Positions 1-6,479 of a stretch of DNA of 12,213 bases are shown in pieces. The notes below the pieces were generated by a model. That model was not told the origin of the DNA. It did not search any database and saw only the letters and a list, made by a program, of their open reading frames with translations. Positions within the stretch are counted from its first letter, which is position 1. Each line of letters opens with the position of its first letter. Source of the stretch: Bacillota bacterium (lineage in GTDB: Bacteria; Bacillota; Clostridia; Peptostreptococcales; Anaerovoracaceae). The stretch spans positions 1 to 12,213 of the forward strand of contig JAFYKS010000234.1 of assembly GCA_017537495.1 (NCBI GenBank), written 5' to 3'. The position numbers were made by a program, and so were the translations under genes.

Positions 1-997
1 CAAGAGCACCTCCGATCTGTGATCTGACCGCATCCATCTGAAGGGGCATTGCCATCATATACAGCGTCTCCAGCCGCTGCAGCATCCCTCGTACAGAATT
101 TCCGTGACCGGTACTCATACCGGTATGCCCTGTATTCATAGCCTGCAGCATGTCCAGAACTTCTTCACCACGGACCTCGCCAACCAGAATCCGATCCGGT
201 CTCATACGCAGACTTGCCTTTATAAGCTGGGCCATTGTTACCTGACCGCGGCCCATGGCATTTGCATTTCTGCATTCCATATGAACGATATTTTCCACAT
301 TGGAAAGCTTCAGTTCACTGGAATCCTCCACAATAATGATTCGCTCAGCAGGAGGAATATAATCTGCCAGTGCATTGAGAAATGTGGTCTTTCCGGATGA
401 GGTTCCGCCGCTGACAAAAATATTGTAGCCGCATGCCGTAAGGCATTCCATCAGCGCAGCTCCCTGTTCTGTGATGGCCCCTCCATCAATCAGACTCGAC
501 ATGGTCATATAGGAAGGTGAGAACCTTCGGATGGTGAGAACCGGTCCGTTGACCGCCACATTTTTATAGACGCCGCTGACTCTGGATCCATCAGGAAGGC
601 GGGCATCCACAATAGGATGAAGTTCATTGATTTCCCTGTGAACCTGTGCGGCAATATTCCGCATGATTTCCTCCAGTTCTTCCACCGTATCAAAGGATAT
701 GGGACATGGCTGCAGTCTTCCGTCCCGTTCCATAAAGATGTGAAACGGACCATTAACCATAATTTCCGTCACCAGAGGGTCCTCCATCAAAGGCTGCAGA
801 ATTCCAAGCCGGCTCCGGGTTTTATGAAAAATTTTATGAACAGCCTCTTCCAGCTCCGTAACAGAAAACCGTGCTGCGTCAGGATCCCGAAAAATCAGGT
901 TTTCAATGCAGGCAAGAGCGTCCTCATCTCCCGCAAAATCTCCCTGTCCCAGATGCTCCCGTGCCTCTTTCAGTTTTCGTTCCATAAACTTTTTCAT
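1..997 (-). CDS. cpaF: CpaF/TadA-family secretion ATPase (partial, C-terminus outside window)
   Basis: This is the hexameric ATPase that powers assembly of Tad/Flp pili or a related type II/IV secretion machine at the inner face of the membrane. The 332 visible residues show the family motifs in order. Walker A is [10 protein letters not shown] at 196-205, the Asp box is VEDSSEL at 223-229, the Walker B region is [11 protein letters not shown] at 269-279, and the His box [13 protein letters not shown] lies at 289-301. The N-terminal part ([25 protein letters not shown]) is typical of CpaF. The start is ATG 997 with AAAGGAA upstream; a second in-frame ATG lies four codons later. The frame stays open to the left edge, so the last part of the ATPase domain is missing. 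It follows tadZ after a 134-base gap that holds a hairpin. Family assignment is firm; pilus versus secretion role is inferred from the family. Confidence 0.93.
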   Translation of the reverse strand, partial: MKKFMERKLKEAREHLGQGDFAGDEDALACIENLIFRDPDAARFSVTELEEAVHKIFHKTRSRLGILQPLMEDPLVTEIMVNGPFHIFMERDGRLQPCPISFDTVEELEEIMRNIAAQVHREINELHPIVDARLPDGSRVSGVYKNVAVNGPVLTIRRFSPSYMTMSSLIDGGAITEQGAALMECLTACGYNIFVSGGTSSGKTTFLNALADYIPPAERIIIVEDSSELKLSNVENIVHMECRNANAMGRGQVTMAQLIKASLRMRPDRILVGEVRGEEVLDMLQAMNTGHTGMSTGHGNSVRGMLQRLETLYMMAMPLQMDAVRSQIGGAL

Positions 998-1031
998 TTT
1001 CAGTTTAATTCCTTTTCTGTAAGTTTTTCAC

Positions 1032-1060
1032 ATCTTATCCGCATAATAAAACAGCTGCAA
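1032..1060 (-). promoter_or_regulatory. Candidate sigma-A promoter for cpaF
   Basis: On the minus strand TTGCAG (1055-1060) and TAAGAT (1032-1037) are separated by exactly 17 bases, and cpaF starts 35 bases beyond. Both boxes are imperfect. The -35 box lies inside the downstream arm of the hairpin at 1048-1078. The clearer promoters in this window also use TTGCAx as -35, which gives mild support. Confidence 0.25.
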
Positions 1061-1078
1061 AGATTTTGCAACTGTTTT
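1048..1078 (-). terminator. Hairpin between tadZ and cpaF, terminator-like on minus strand
   Basis: The arms 1048-1061 and 1065-1078 form a 14-bp stem (one G-U pair on the minus strand) with a 3-base loop. The downstream arm ends in TTTT, followed by ATTATG. This resembles an intrinsic terminator that would reduce read-through from tadZ into cpaF, but the U-tract is short and interrupted. Confidence 0.45.
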
Positions 1079-1131
1079 CTTTCGTCAAAATCAGGCAGAA
1101 AGCTCCAGATTTCAACACTTTTCGACCATCG

Positions 1132-2217
1132 TCACCACATTTCGACAGATTTCCCCACGGTTTCCAACAGCCACTCCGAAAAAATTTTTATACCTGCTGC
1201 ATAGGATTTACTCAGCACAATCTCCACTTTTCCTGCATCATCCGTCACAAAACTTTCTCCGTCGTCCATCAGCTCCATAGAAAACGACTTCTGCATTCGT
1301 TCTTCTTCCTGTGCAGAAATCTGTTCCAGCCGGTTTTCCAGTCCACGGTTCTGAATAATCATCTGAAATTCTTCGTCCCTGCTTTCCGGTTCATCATCCG
1401 GTCTGCGGTATGCCGTTCTGCAGTCCAGAAAATTATCCACCAGAATCCGCACTGCTCCGGGAACATCCATGTCCCCTGTTCCAAGATCCACAAGAATCCA
1501 GTCATATTCCGCATGCTCTGCACAGAGATAAAGAAACTGCAGCTGCTCTTTTTCAGACATAAGCTGCGGTACAGCTCCGCCGCTGCCCCAGTTCAAATAT
1601 TCCAGGCCAGTGTAATCACAGCTTACATATTCACTGAAATGAAAGGGTCTCCCGTTCCGCATCCGGTAAAACAGCTCCAGCCCCTGTCCTTCTGCCGTAT
1701 TTTCAGCTTCCATATCTCTCCGGTAAAGCAGACTCCCATCCTTTGGCGTGAACGGCAGATACAGTACCCGCTCTCCGTAGGCACCGCAGAGCATACGCCC
1801 TGCTGCAAGGGCCAGTGATGTTGTGCCTGCACCGCCCCATAGGCTGCGGAAAATTACGGTACGTGTTTTCCCGTTACCTGTTCCTGTGCCGATGGTTCTC
1901 TCCTCAAACTCATCGGTACATCCTGCGCATTTTTCCCGGTATCTGCGCACAGCCTCATCAATCTGGCTGCTGATCTGACTGATTCTGCAGGTGTCCTCAT
2001 CTGCCCGTATCACCCTGTAAGGCTCAAAACAGGCCGTCAGACCCTCGTTCTCTGAAAAATCGGAGACCAGTGCCTCCCACCGGTTATCCATGGCATTTTC
2101 GCCCTTTTTCCCTGCAATTTCAATGCAGTAAGGCCTGTCCAGCAGTGACAGCCCTCTGACCAGGTCTGCTGCAAAACCCGGATTTTTTACTGAAACAGCG
2201 ATTGTTACAGGTTTCAT
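1132..2217 (-). CDS. tadZ: TadZ/CpaE-like pilus localisation ATPase, deviant P-loop
   Basis: This 361-residue protein looks like TadZ/CpaE, the MinD/ParA-superfamily member that places the Tad pilus machinery at the cell pole. Residues 1-115 form a divergent N-terminal region where other family members carry a receiver-like fold. A ParA-type core follows: the P-loop region RSLWGGAGTTSLAL starts at 124 and YDWILVDLGTG (238-248) is the second acidic strand. The P-loop lacks both signature lysines of KGGxGK[ST][ST]: Trp127 and Thr132 occupy those places. Known TadZ proteins also have atypical Walker A motifs, so this fits the family. The start ATG 2217 has GTGAGGGAAT before it and lies 41 bases after tepA. 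Adjacent cpaF supports the role. The C-terminal third is poorly recognisable. Confidence 0.75.
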   Translation of the reverse strand: MKPVTIAVSVKNPGFAADLVRGLSLLDRPYCIEIAGKKGENAMDNRWEALVSDFSENEGLTACFEPYRVIRADEDTCRISQISSQIDEAVRRYREKCAGCTDEFEERTIGTGTGNGKTRTVIFRSLWGGAGTTSLALAAGRMLCGAYGERVLYLPFTPKDGSLLYRRDMEAENTAEGQGLELFYRMRNGRPFHFSEYVSCDYTGLEYLNWGSGGAVPQLMSEKEQLQFLYLCAEHAEYDWILVDLGTGDMDVPGAVRILVDNFLDCRTAYRRPDDEPESRDEEFQMIIQNRGLENRLEQISAQEEERMQKSFSMELMDDGESFVTDDAGKVEIVLSKSYAAGIKIFSEWLLETVGKSVEMW

Positions 2218-2258
2218 ATTCCCTCACTTTCCCTGTTTCCCTCTGCAGATTCAGCTTA

Positions 2259-2990
2259 TTATTTTTTACATTTTCTGTCAATCTCTTTTTCCTGTTTTTC
2301 CGACAGTTCCCGAAGTTTCTTCAGTGCCTGATGAAGACTTCCCACCTCATTGATAAGACCGATTTCCACAGCTTCCGGTCCGAATAGCAGAGTTCCCACA
2401 TCATTGGCCATATTGGTGGTGCAGTTCATTTTCTCATCAATTACGGTTCGGTCTGCCTTTGAGTGCTCTACTATAAAGTCCACTACCCGGTCCTGAGTCT
2501 TCTTCATATATTCAAATGTAGGCTCCGCAGTAATTACTGTCCCGGAAGTCCTGATTGGGTGAAGCGTCATAGTTGCGGATTTTGCCACGAAGGAGTAGTC
2601 TGCTGACACCGCCAGTGGAATCCCGATACTGTGCCCGCCGCCGATAACCAGCGATACCGTAGGTTTGGAAATACCAGCCACCAGCTCTGCCAGCGCAAGC
2701 CCGGCCTCCACATCGCCGCCCACCGTATTCAGCAGAAGCAGGAGACCCTTTATCTCCGGATTTTCTTCTACTGCAATCATTTCCGGAATCAGGTGCTCGT
2801 ACTTTGTCGTCTTATTTTCAGGTGTGAGAACGGTATGTCCTTCCACACATCCAATAATATTCAGATACTGAAAATCACTTCGGAACTGGTTTCCGCTGGA
2901 CAGCATGCCAAGTTCTCTGATCAGGTCTGCGGTCCCGCTTTCATCCGGCTTTTTATCATTGCCCCTGTCCTTTTCTTTCGGTTCGCTCAT
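2259..2990 (-). CDS. tepA: TepA-like ClpP-class serine peptidase
   Basis: This 243-residue protein belongs to the ClpP/crotonase fold family and most resembles TepA (translocation-enhancing protein), a cytoplasmic peptidase found mainly in spore-forming Bacillota. The nucleophile lies in GGGHSIG (Ser121) and the histidine in TLHPIR (His144), with Asp167 or Asp171 as candidates for the acid. The first 30 residues are charged and not conserved in the fold. I chose ATG 2990 because GAGGAG lies six bases upstream; an in-frame ATG at 3074 has no such site and would overlap the divergent ymxH. In Bacillus subtilis tepA lies near spoIIIE and not far from ymxH, so the neighbour here agrees with ancestral linkage. 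It is followed at 41 bases by tadZ on the same strand with no obvious terminator between. The substrate is unknown. Confidence 0.82.
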   Translation of the reverse strand: MSEPKEKDRGNDKKPDESGTADLIRELGMLSSGNQFRSDFQYLNIIGCVEGHTVLTPENKTTKYEHLIPEMIAVEENPEIKGLLLLLNTVGGDVEAGLALAELVAGISKPTVSLVIGGGHSIGIPLAVSADYSFVAKSATMTLHPIRTSGTVITAEPTFEYMKKTQDRVVDFIVEHSKADRTVIDEKMNCTTNMANDVGTLLFGPEAVEIGLINEVGSLHQALKKLRELSEKQEKEIDRKCKK

Positions 2991-3048
2991 AATTGTCTCC
3001 TCACTATCGTAAATTTCAAGTATATTATTCAGCAAAGGAGCCATTTTT

Positions 3049-3282
3049 ATGCGGTTAAGTGAAATCGGAGACAAGGAAATCGTTGATATTACAAAAGGCA
3101 GTCTTCACGGAAAACTCTGGGATGCAGAAATGCTCTTTGATGAGAGGAATGGTGTTATTTCCGCACTTCTTGTGGAAGGATTCCAGAGCACAGACCGCCG
3201 CATACGCGGGGATCTTCAGCTTCCGTGGAGTTCCATCGTTACCATTGGAGACGACCTGATTATCTTCAAATCCACCCATTAA
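3049..3282 (+). CDS. ymxH: YlmC/YmxH-family PRC-barrel sporulation protein
   Basis: This 77-residue protein matches the small single-domain PRC-barrel family YlmC/YmxH, which is widespread in spore-formers. The pattern includes MRLSEIGDKEIVDI at the N-terminus, a central GKLWDAEMLFDE-like strand pair and a terminal LPWSSIVTIGDDLIIF strand. The start ATG 3049 has AAAGGAG eight to nine bases upstream. It is divergent from tepA across only 58 bases, so the two starts probably share a control region. The stop codon abuts a hairpin whose U-tract faces the other strand. Its biochemical role is not established; ymxH of Bacillus subtilis sits between mlpA and the dipicolinate synthase genes. Confidence 0.8.
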   Translation: MRLSEIGDKEIVDITKGSLHGKLWDAEMLFDERNGVISALLVEGFQSTDRRIRGDLQLPWSSIVTIGDDLIIFKSTH

Positions 3283-3308
3283 AAAACACGCAGCATTTCT
3301 GCTGCGTG
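3281..3308 (-). terminator. Intrinsic terminator of the rplS-rbgA-rnhB operon
   Basis: CACGCAGCA (3287-3295) and TGCTGCGTG (3300-3308) form a perfect 9-bp stem around a 4-base loop. On the minus strand the stem is followed at once by TTTTTT (3286-3281). It lies 11 bases after the rnhB stop. The hairpin could also act on ymxH, but the plus-strand tail AATTATTCC is poor. Confidence 0.88.
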
Positions 3309-3319
3309 AATTATTCCAT

Positions 3320-3988
3320 TTATAAAATATTCTTTAAAAAGCTCTTTCTGTGAATCGGTGTGATTCCCTTCTTTTCGATGCCTTCGTAATGTGCCTTGGT
3401 ACCATATCCCTTGTTGCTGTCAAAAGCATAGTCCGGATACTGCTGATGGTACTCCACCATTTCACGGTCTCTTGTTACCTTGGCCAGAATAGATGCTGCT
3501 GCAATGGACAGGCTCTTGGCATCGCCCTTAATCAGGGAAGTCTGCGGAGTTTCAATATCCTTAATGGTCATGGCATCAAAGAGAATGTGGCTGATGCCTT
3601 CTCCTGTCTTCTCGCAAAGCATCCGTTCAGCCTTCTCCACCGCTTCTTTCATAGCTACTTTCGTTGCTTCCAGAATATTGATTTCATCAATCAGATGATT
3701 GTCTGCACGGCCGATTCCCCAGGCAACTGCCTTCTCAAGGATCACATCATATAATGCTTCCCTTTTCTTCTCAGACAGCTTCTTGGAGTCGTCCACACCC
3801 AGAACATCGAAGTCCTCAGGCAGAATCACACAGGCAGTCACTACCGGACCAGCCAGTGGTCCGCGGCCTACTTCGTCCACACCGGCCACATATTTTGCTC
3901 CGGATGCACGCAGACTGCGTTCGTATTCCTGCATGGTTTCCAGCTTTTCCATGAGCATCTGCTGACGCTCTGCTTTGGTCATGCCCAT
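3320..3988 (-). CDS. rnhB: Ribonuclease HII
   Basis: RNase HII cleaves the RNA strand of RNA-DNA hybrids and starts removal of single ribonucleotides from the chromosome in the cytoplasm. The 222 residues carry the family signature [14 protein letters not shown] with Asp38 and Glu39, the third acid Asp138 in ILFDAMTI and the fourth, Asp155, in IKGDAKS, completing the DEDD site. The conserved [15 protein letters not shown] follows. The length is normal for bacterial enzymes, with about 30 extra N-terminal residues as in many Bacillota. ATG 3988 lies two bases after the rbgA stop, and its GGAGG lies inside the last codons of rbgA, which indicates translational coupling. The rplS-rbgA-rnhB order matches Bacillus subtilis. 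Confidence 0.97.
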   Translation of the reverse strand: MGMTKAERQQMLMEKLETMQEYERSLRASGAKYVAGVDEVGRGPLAGPVVTACVILPEDFDVLGVDDSKKLSEKKREALYDVILEKAVAWGIGRADNHLIDEINILEATKVAMKEAVEKAERMLCEKTGEGISHILFDAMTIKDIETPQTSLIKGDAKSLSIAAASILAKVTRDREMVEYHQQYPDYAFDSNKGYGTKAHYEGIEKKGITPIHRKSFLKNIL

Positions 3989-3990
3989 AA

Positions 3991-4851
3991 TTATGCCTCC
4001 AGCTTTTCCAGTGTAATCTGACCGATTTTGCCGCCGCGGAACTCGTCCAGTACAGTCTTGGCACAGCGCTCGTAGTCAATACGCTTACCGGCCATGATGA
4101 AACCACGCTTACGGCAGATTTCTTCCATGTTTTCCAGTGCAGGATTGATGCACATATCTTCGTCTGCCAGTTCAGTCAGCTTATAACGCGCCATCAGTTC
4201 TTCCGGATACATCTTTGCCAGTACACAGATCAGTTCCATTGCCAGAGTCGCAATATCCAGGATTTCATCCTTGATGGAACCGCAGAATGCCAGGTTCAGA
4301 CCAACCTTCGGGTCCTCAAACTTAGGCCACAGAATACCTGGTGTATCCAGAAGCTGCATGCCGTTTTCCAGGCTGAGCCACTGCTTACCGCGGGTTACAC
4401 CCGGACGGTCACCGGTCTTTGCAGACTTCTTGCCGGTCAGACGGTTGATCAGAGAGGACTTGCCCACGTTTGGAACGCCCACAATCATCATACGCAGCGG
4501 ACGCTTACGCGGAGAGCCTTCATTCTTTTCATCCTGCAGCTTGTTTAAAAGCTTGTACAGCTGAGGTACACCCATACCGCTCATGCAGTTCATGGTCAGC
4601 ACCATATTGCCCTGCTTCTTGAAATGCTCACCCCAGGAAGCATTATCCGCCGGGTCAGACAAGTCACTTTTATTCAGAATGATGATTCGCTTTTTCCCCT
4701 TTACCAGATCATCGATAATCGGGTTACGGCTGGATACCGGAATACGCGCATCGATAACCTCGATGACCAGGTCAACCATCTTCAGGTTTTCCTGAATCAG
4801 TTCGCGGGTCTTTTTCATATGCCCCGGATACCAGTTGATATTCTCAATCAT
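3991..4851 (-). CDS. rbgA: Ribosome biogenesis GTPase RbgA (YlqF)
   Basis: RbgA is a circularly permuted GTPase needed for late assembly of the 50S subunit. Of its 286 residues, WYPGHM at 7-12 carries the catalytic histidine (His11, equivalent to His9 of the Bacillus subtilis protein). The motifs then follow in permuted order: G4 NKSD at 60-63, G1 GVPNVGKSS at 125-133, the G2 threonine in RPGVT near 150, and G3 DTPG at 169-172 followed by ILWPKFED. The C-terminal helical RNA-binding domain is complete. The start ATG 4851 has AGAGGT upstream. It lies 62 bases after rplS, and a strong hairpin in that gap should reduce its expression relative to L19. No separate promoter is evident in the gap. 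Confidence 0.97.
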   Translation of the reverse strand: MIENINWYPGHMKKTRELIQENLKMVDLVIEVIDARIPVSSRNPIIDDLVKGKKRIIILNKSDLSDPADNASWGEHFKKQGNMVLTMNCMSGMGVPQLYKLLNKLQDEKNEGSPRKRPLRMMIVGVPNVGKSSLINRLTGKKSAKTGDRPGVTRGKQWLSLENGMQLLDTPGILWPKFEDPKVGLNLAFCGSIKDEILDIATLAMELICVLAKMYPEELMARYKLTELADEDMCINPALENMEEICRKRGFIMAGKRIDYERCAKTVLDEFRGGKIGQITLEKLEA

Positions 4852-4876
4852 AATTTACCTCTTTCTCATCACAAGT

Positions 4877-4907
4877 AAAAAAAAGAGGAATCGAATCGAT
4901 TCCCCTT
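4877..4907 (-). terminator. Intrinsic terminator between rplS and rbgA
   Basis: Arms 4883-4893 and 4897-4907 form an 11-bp stem with one G-U pair and a 3-base loop on the minus strand, followed by a run of eight T (4884-4877, part in the stem). It lies seven bases after the rplS stop. As rbgA has no visible promoter of its own, this probably works as a partial terminator that sets the ratio of L19 to RbgA. Confidence 0.85.
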
Positions 4908-4913
4908 AAAGAA

Positions 4914-5258
4914 TTAGTCTTCCTTAGTCTTGATCTTAGCAGCCTTACCGGTTCTTTCTCTCATGTAGTTCAGCTTAGCTCTTCTTACAGAACCCTTTCT
5001 GGTTACTTCGATCTTTTCAATCTTCGGTGAGTGCAGTGGGAAAGTCTTTTCCACGCCTACGCCGGAAGAAATCTTTCTAACAGTGAAAGTTTCGGAAACA
5101 CCGCCGTTCTGCTTCTTCAGTACGAAACCTTCGAAGATCTGAACTCTTTCTCTGTTACCTTCCTTAATCTTAATGTGTACACGTACAGTGTCACCAACAT
5201 TAAATGCAGGGATATCGTTCTTCAGATAATCCTGGGTAATTGTTCTCATTAAATCCAT
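4914..5258 (-). CDS. rplS: 50S ribosomal protein L19
   Basis: L19 lies at the interface of the 30S and 50S subunits. The 114-residue product matches the family over its length, including [16 protein letters not shown] at 16-31, [33 protein letters not shown] at 55-74 and the basic tail [23 protein letters not shown] 5258 is the likely start, since a strong AAGGAGG site lies about nine bases upstream and it gives the usual family length. An in-frame ATG at 5327 would add 23 residues with no homology and lies in the structured leader. It is the first gene of the rplS-rbgA-rnhB operon. Confidence 0.97.
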   Translation of the reverse strand: MDLMRTITQDYLKNDIPAFNVGDTVRVHIKIKEGNRERVQIFEGFVLKKQNGGVSETFTVRKISSGVGVEKTFPLHSPKIEKIEVTRKGSVRRAKLNYMRERTGKAAKIKTKED

Positions 5259-5350
5259 GTCTTTTATCCTCCTTCCCTCCAAGACGTTCATGGGGCTAAG
5301 ACTGCAATTCAGCCTTCCGCACTTCATCCAGAGGACCGCCCGTAGTCAAC
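5259..5350 (-). ncRNA. Structured rplS leader, probable L19 autoregulatory element
   Basis: The about 90-base leader can fold into a small branched structure. GGGC (5341-5338) pairs with GCCC (5296-5293) and closes a junction. Inside it GUCC and GGAU flank a 3-base loop, and AAGGCUG (5316-5310) pairs with CAGUCUU (5304-5298) around a 5-base loop. An L19 leader is a known r-protein control element in low-GC Gram-positive bacteria. I assign this one by position and fold only and have not matched its consensus. Confidence 0.45.
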
Positions 5351-5356
5351 TTCTAT

Positions 5357-5385
5357 ATTATAGCAAAACTGTTCCATAAATGCAA
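5357..5385 (-). promoter_or_regulatory. Sigma-A promoter of the rplS operon
   Basis: On the minus strand TTGCAT (5380-5385) and a perfect TATAAT (5357-5362) are separated by 17 bases. TGC before the -10 box makes it an extended -10 element. Transcription should start near 5350, leaving a leader of about 90 bases before rplS. Confidence 0.9.
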
Positions 5386-5411
5386 GCACTTTTTTGGCAG
5401 CTTTGCAAAAA

Positions 5412-5429
5412 TATTTTCGGTATTTTCGG
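5412..5429. repeat. Tandem 9-bp direct repeat TATTTTCGG x2
   Basis: Two exact adjacent copies lie just after the xerD stop and upstream of the rplS promoter. No function is assigned. I see no intrinsic terminator for xerD in this gap. Confidence 0.6.
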
Positions 5430-5440
5430 TTTTCTGTATT

Positions 5441-6316
5441 TTATGCTCTCGGATGGGTTTTATCATATACATCCTTGATTCTGTTCTTGGTTACAGACAG
5501 GTAAATCTGTGTAGCTGTAATATCTTCGTGGCCCATCAGTTCCTGCAGGGATTTCAGGTCTGCCCCGTTCTGCAGCATATGTACGGCAAAGGAATTACGC
5601 AGTACCTGCGGTGTCAGGCTCTGGGAAAGTTCCGCCTTTTCACCGTATTCCTTCAGAATTTTCCACAGTCCCTGACGGGTAATCGGATGACCGATATAGT
5701 TTACAAACAGAGTTCTTTCTTCCGGATGTTCTTTCAGAATTTCATCACGCATACCATAGAGGTATTCTTCCATAGCCTTACGTCCGATTCTGCCAATCGG
5801 AATAATTCTGGCCTTCATATTGTCACCATTGCAGGTTACAAAACCCATGCGGACATTTACATCATCGATTTCCAGACCGATCAGTTCGCTGGCACGGATA
5901 CCGGTGGCATACATCAGTTCCAGCATGGCTCTGTCGCGGATCCCTTTCGGAGACTCGTCCGGCATGGACATGAGCCGGTCCACTTCTTCCACAGAAAGGT
6001 AAGCAATTTCTTTCCGCTCAATTTTCGGTGACTTGATTTCCATTGCAGGGTTTCTGTTAATCACACCTTCTGCCATCAGGTACTGGAACCAGGTACGGAT
6101 AGAAGCCAGTTTACGGTTTACCGTAGCTTTCGCCTTTCCTTCCTGCTTCAGACGCATGAGGAATGCGATTACTTCCGTATTGCCTGCTTTCTCGGGCTTG
6201 TCAATCCCGCGTTCTGCCACAAACCGTGCAAAGCTGTTCACATCACGCTGATAAGCTTCGATGGTATTGGCAGCCATATTTTTTTCTTCAATCAGATAAG
6301 TTACAAAATCTCTCAC
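5441..6316 (-). CDS. xerD: XerC/XerD-family tyrosine recombinase
   Basis: The 291-residue protein has the standard Xer layout: an N-terminal SAM-like core-binding domain (1-95) and a catalytic domain (105-291). Such enzymes resolve chromosome dimers at dif. Visible catalytic residues are Arg141 (ATGIRASEL), Lys168 (NMKAR), Arg240, His263 (MGHEDI) and the nucleophile Tyr272 (TQIYLSV). These sit seven residues (four for the lysine) below the Escherichia coli XerD numbers. The usual HxLRHSF box reads PQVLRNSF, so Gln237 and Asn241 replace two histidines. I chose GTG 6316 because GGAG lies six bases upstream and because the in-frame ATG at 6388 falls within the promoter -35 box. Linkage to spoIIM and nudF recalls the xerD-spoIIM-nudF region of Bacillus subtilis. 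The exact start is less sure than the identity. Confidence 0.9.
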   Translation of the reverse strand: MRDFVTYLIEEKNMAANTIEAYQRDVNSFARFVAERGIDKPEKAGNTEVIAFLMRLKQEGKAKATVNRKLASIRTWFQYLMAEGVINRNPAMEIKSPKIERKEIAYLSVEEVDRLMSMPDESPKGIRDRAMLELMYATGIRASELIGLEIDDVNVRMGFVTCNGDNMKARIIPIGRIGRKAMEEYLYGMRDEILKEHPEERTLFVNYIGHPITRQGLWKILKEYGEKAELSQSLTPQVLRNSFAVHMLQNGADLKSLQELMGHEDITATQIYLSVTKNRIKDVYDKTHPRA

Positions 6317-6359
6317 ATCTATCTCCAAATATATTTCCCATAAAAAATCGCGCTTTTCA

Positions 6360-6388
6360 AGTATAGTACCTGAAGTAAAAAAATGCAA
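6360..6388 (-). promoter_or_regulatory. Sigma-A promoter of xerD
   Basis: On the minus strand TTGCAT (6383-6388) and TATACT (6360-6365) are separated by 17 bases. The start would be near 6353, about 36 bases before GTG 6316. The site decides the xerD start, as an upstream ATG at 6388 would not be transcribed. Confidence 0.75.
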
Positions 6389-6479
6389 CTGAAATTTGTC
6401 AAAAAAGGCCTGATTATGTAAACTTTTTTATTCATGAAATCCGGCCCGTCCACATACTATGAAACAGGAGTGTAAAGCC

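Noticed and set aside
104..400. Plus-strand frame opposite cpaF
   Set aside because: The minus strand encodes all CpaF motifs over this region.
2991..3074. N-terminal extension of TepA starting at 3074
   Set aside because: It has no ribosome site, overlaps the ymxH start and is not family-like; ATG 2990 has GAGGAG.
3279..3308. Hairpin at 3287-3308 as terminator of ymxH
   Set aside because: The T-run lies only on the minus strand; the plus-strand tail is AATTATTCC. It is therefore assigned to rnhB.
5395..5411. Hairpin TTTTTGGCA/TTGCAAAAA as xerD terminator
   Set aside because: The arms mismatch at key positions and leave no stable stem, so no xerD terminator is called.
6317..6388. N-terminal extension of XerD starting at ATG 6388
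   Set aside because: It would lie upstream of the predicted transcription start (about 6353) and inside the -35 box.
6432..6460. Sigma-E-like promoter for spoIIM (TCATGAA, 14 bases, CATACTAT)
   Set aside because: The -10 resembles CATACANT, but the -35 matches only in its first half and the start would fall inside the ribosome binding site, so the evidence is too weak for a feature.
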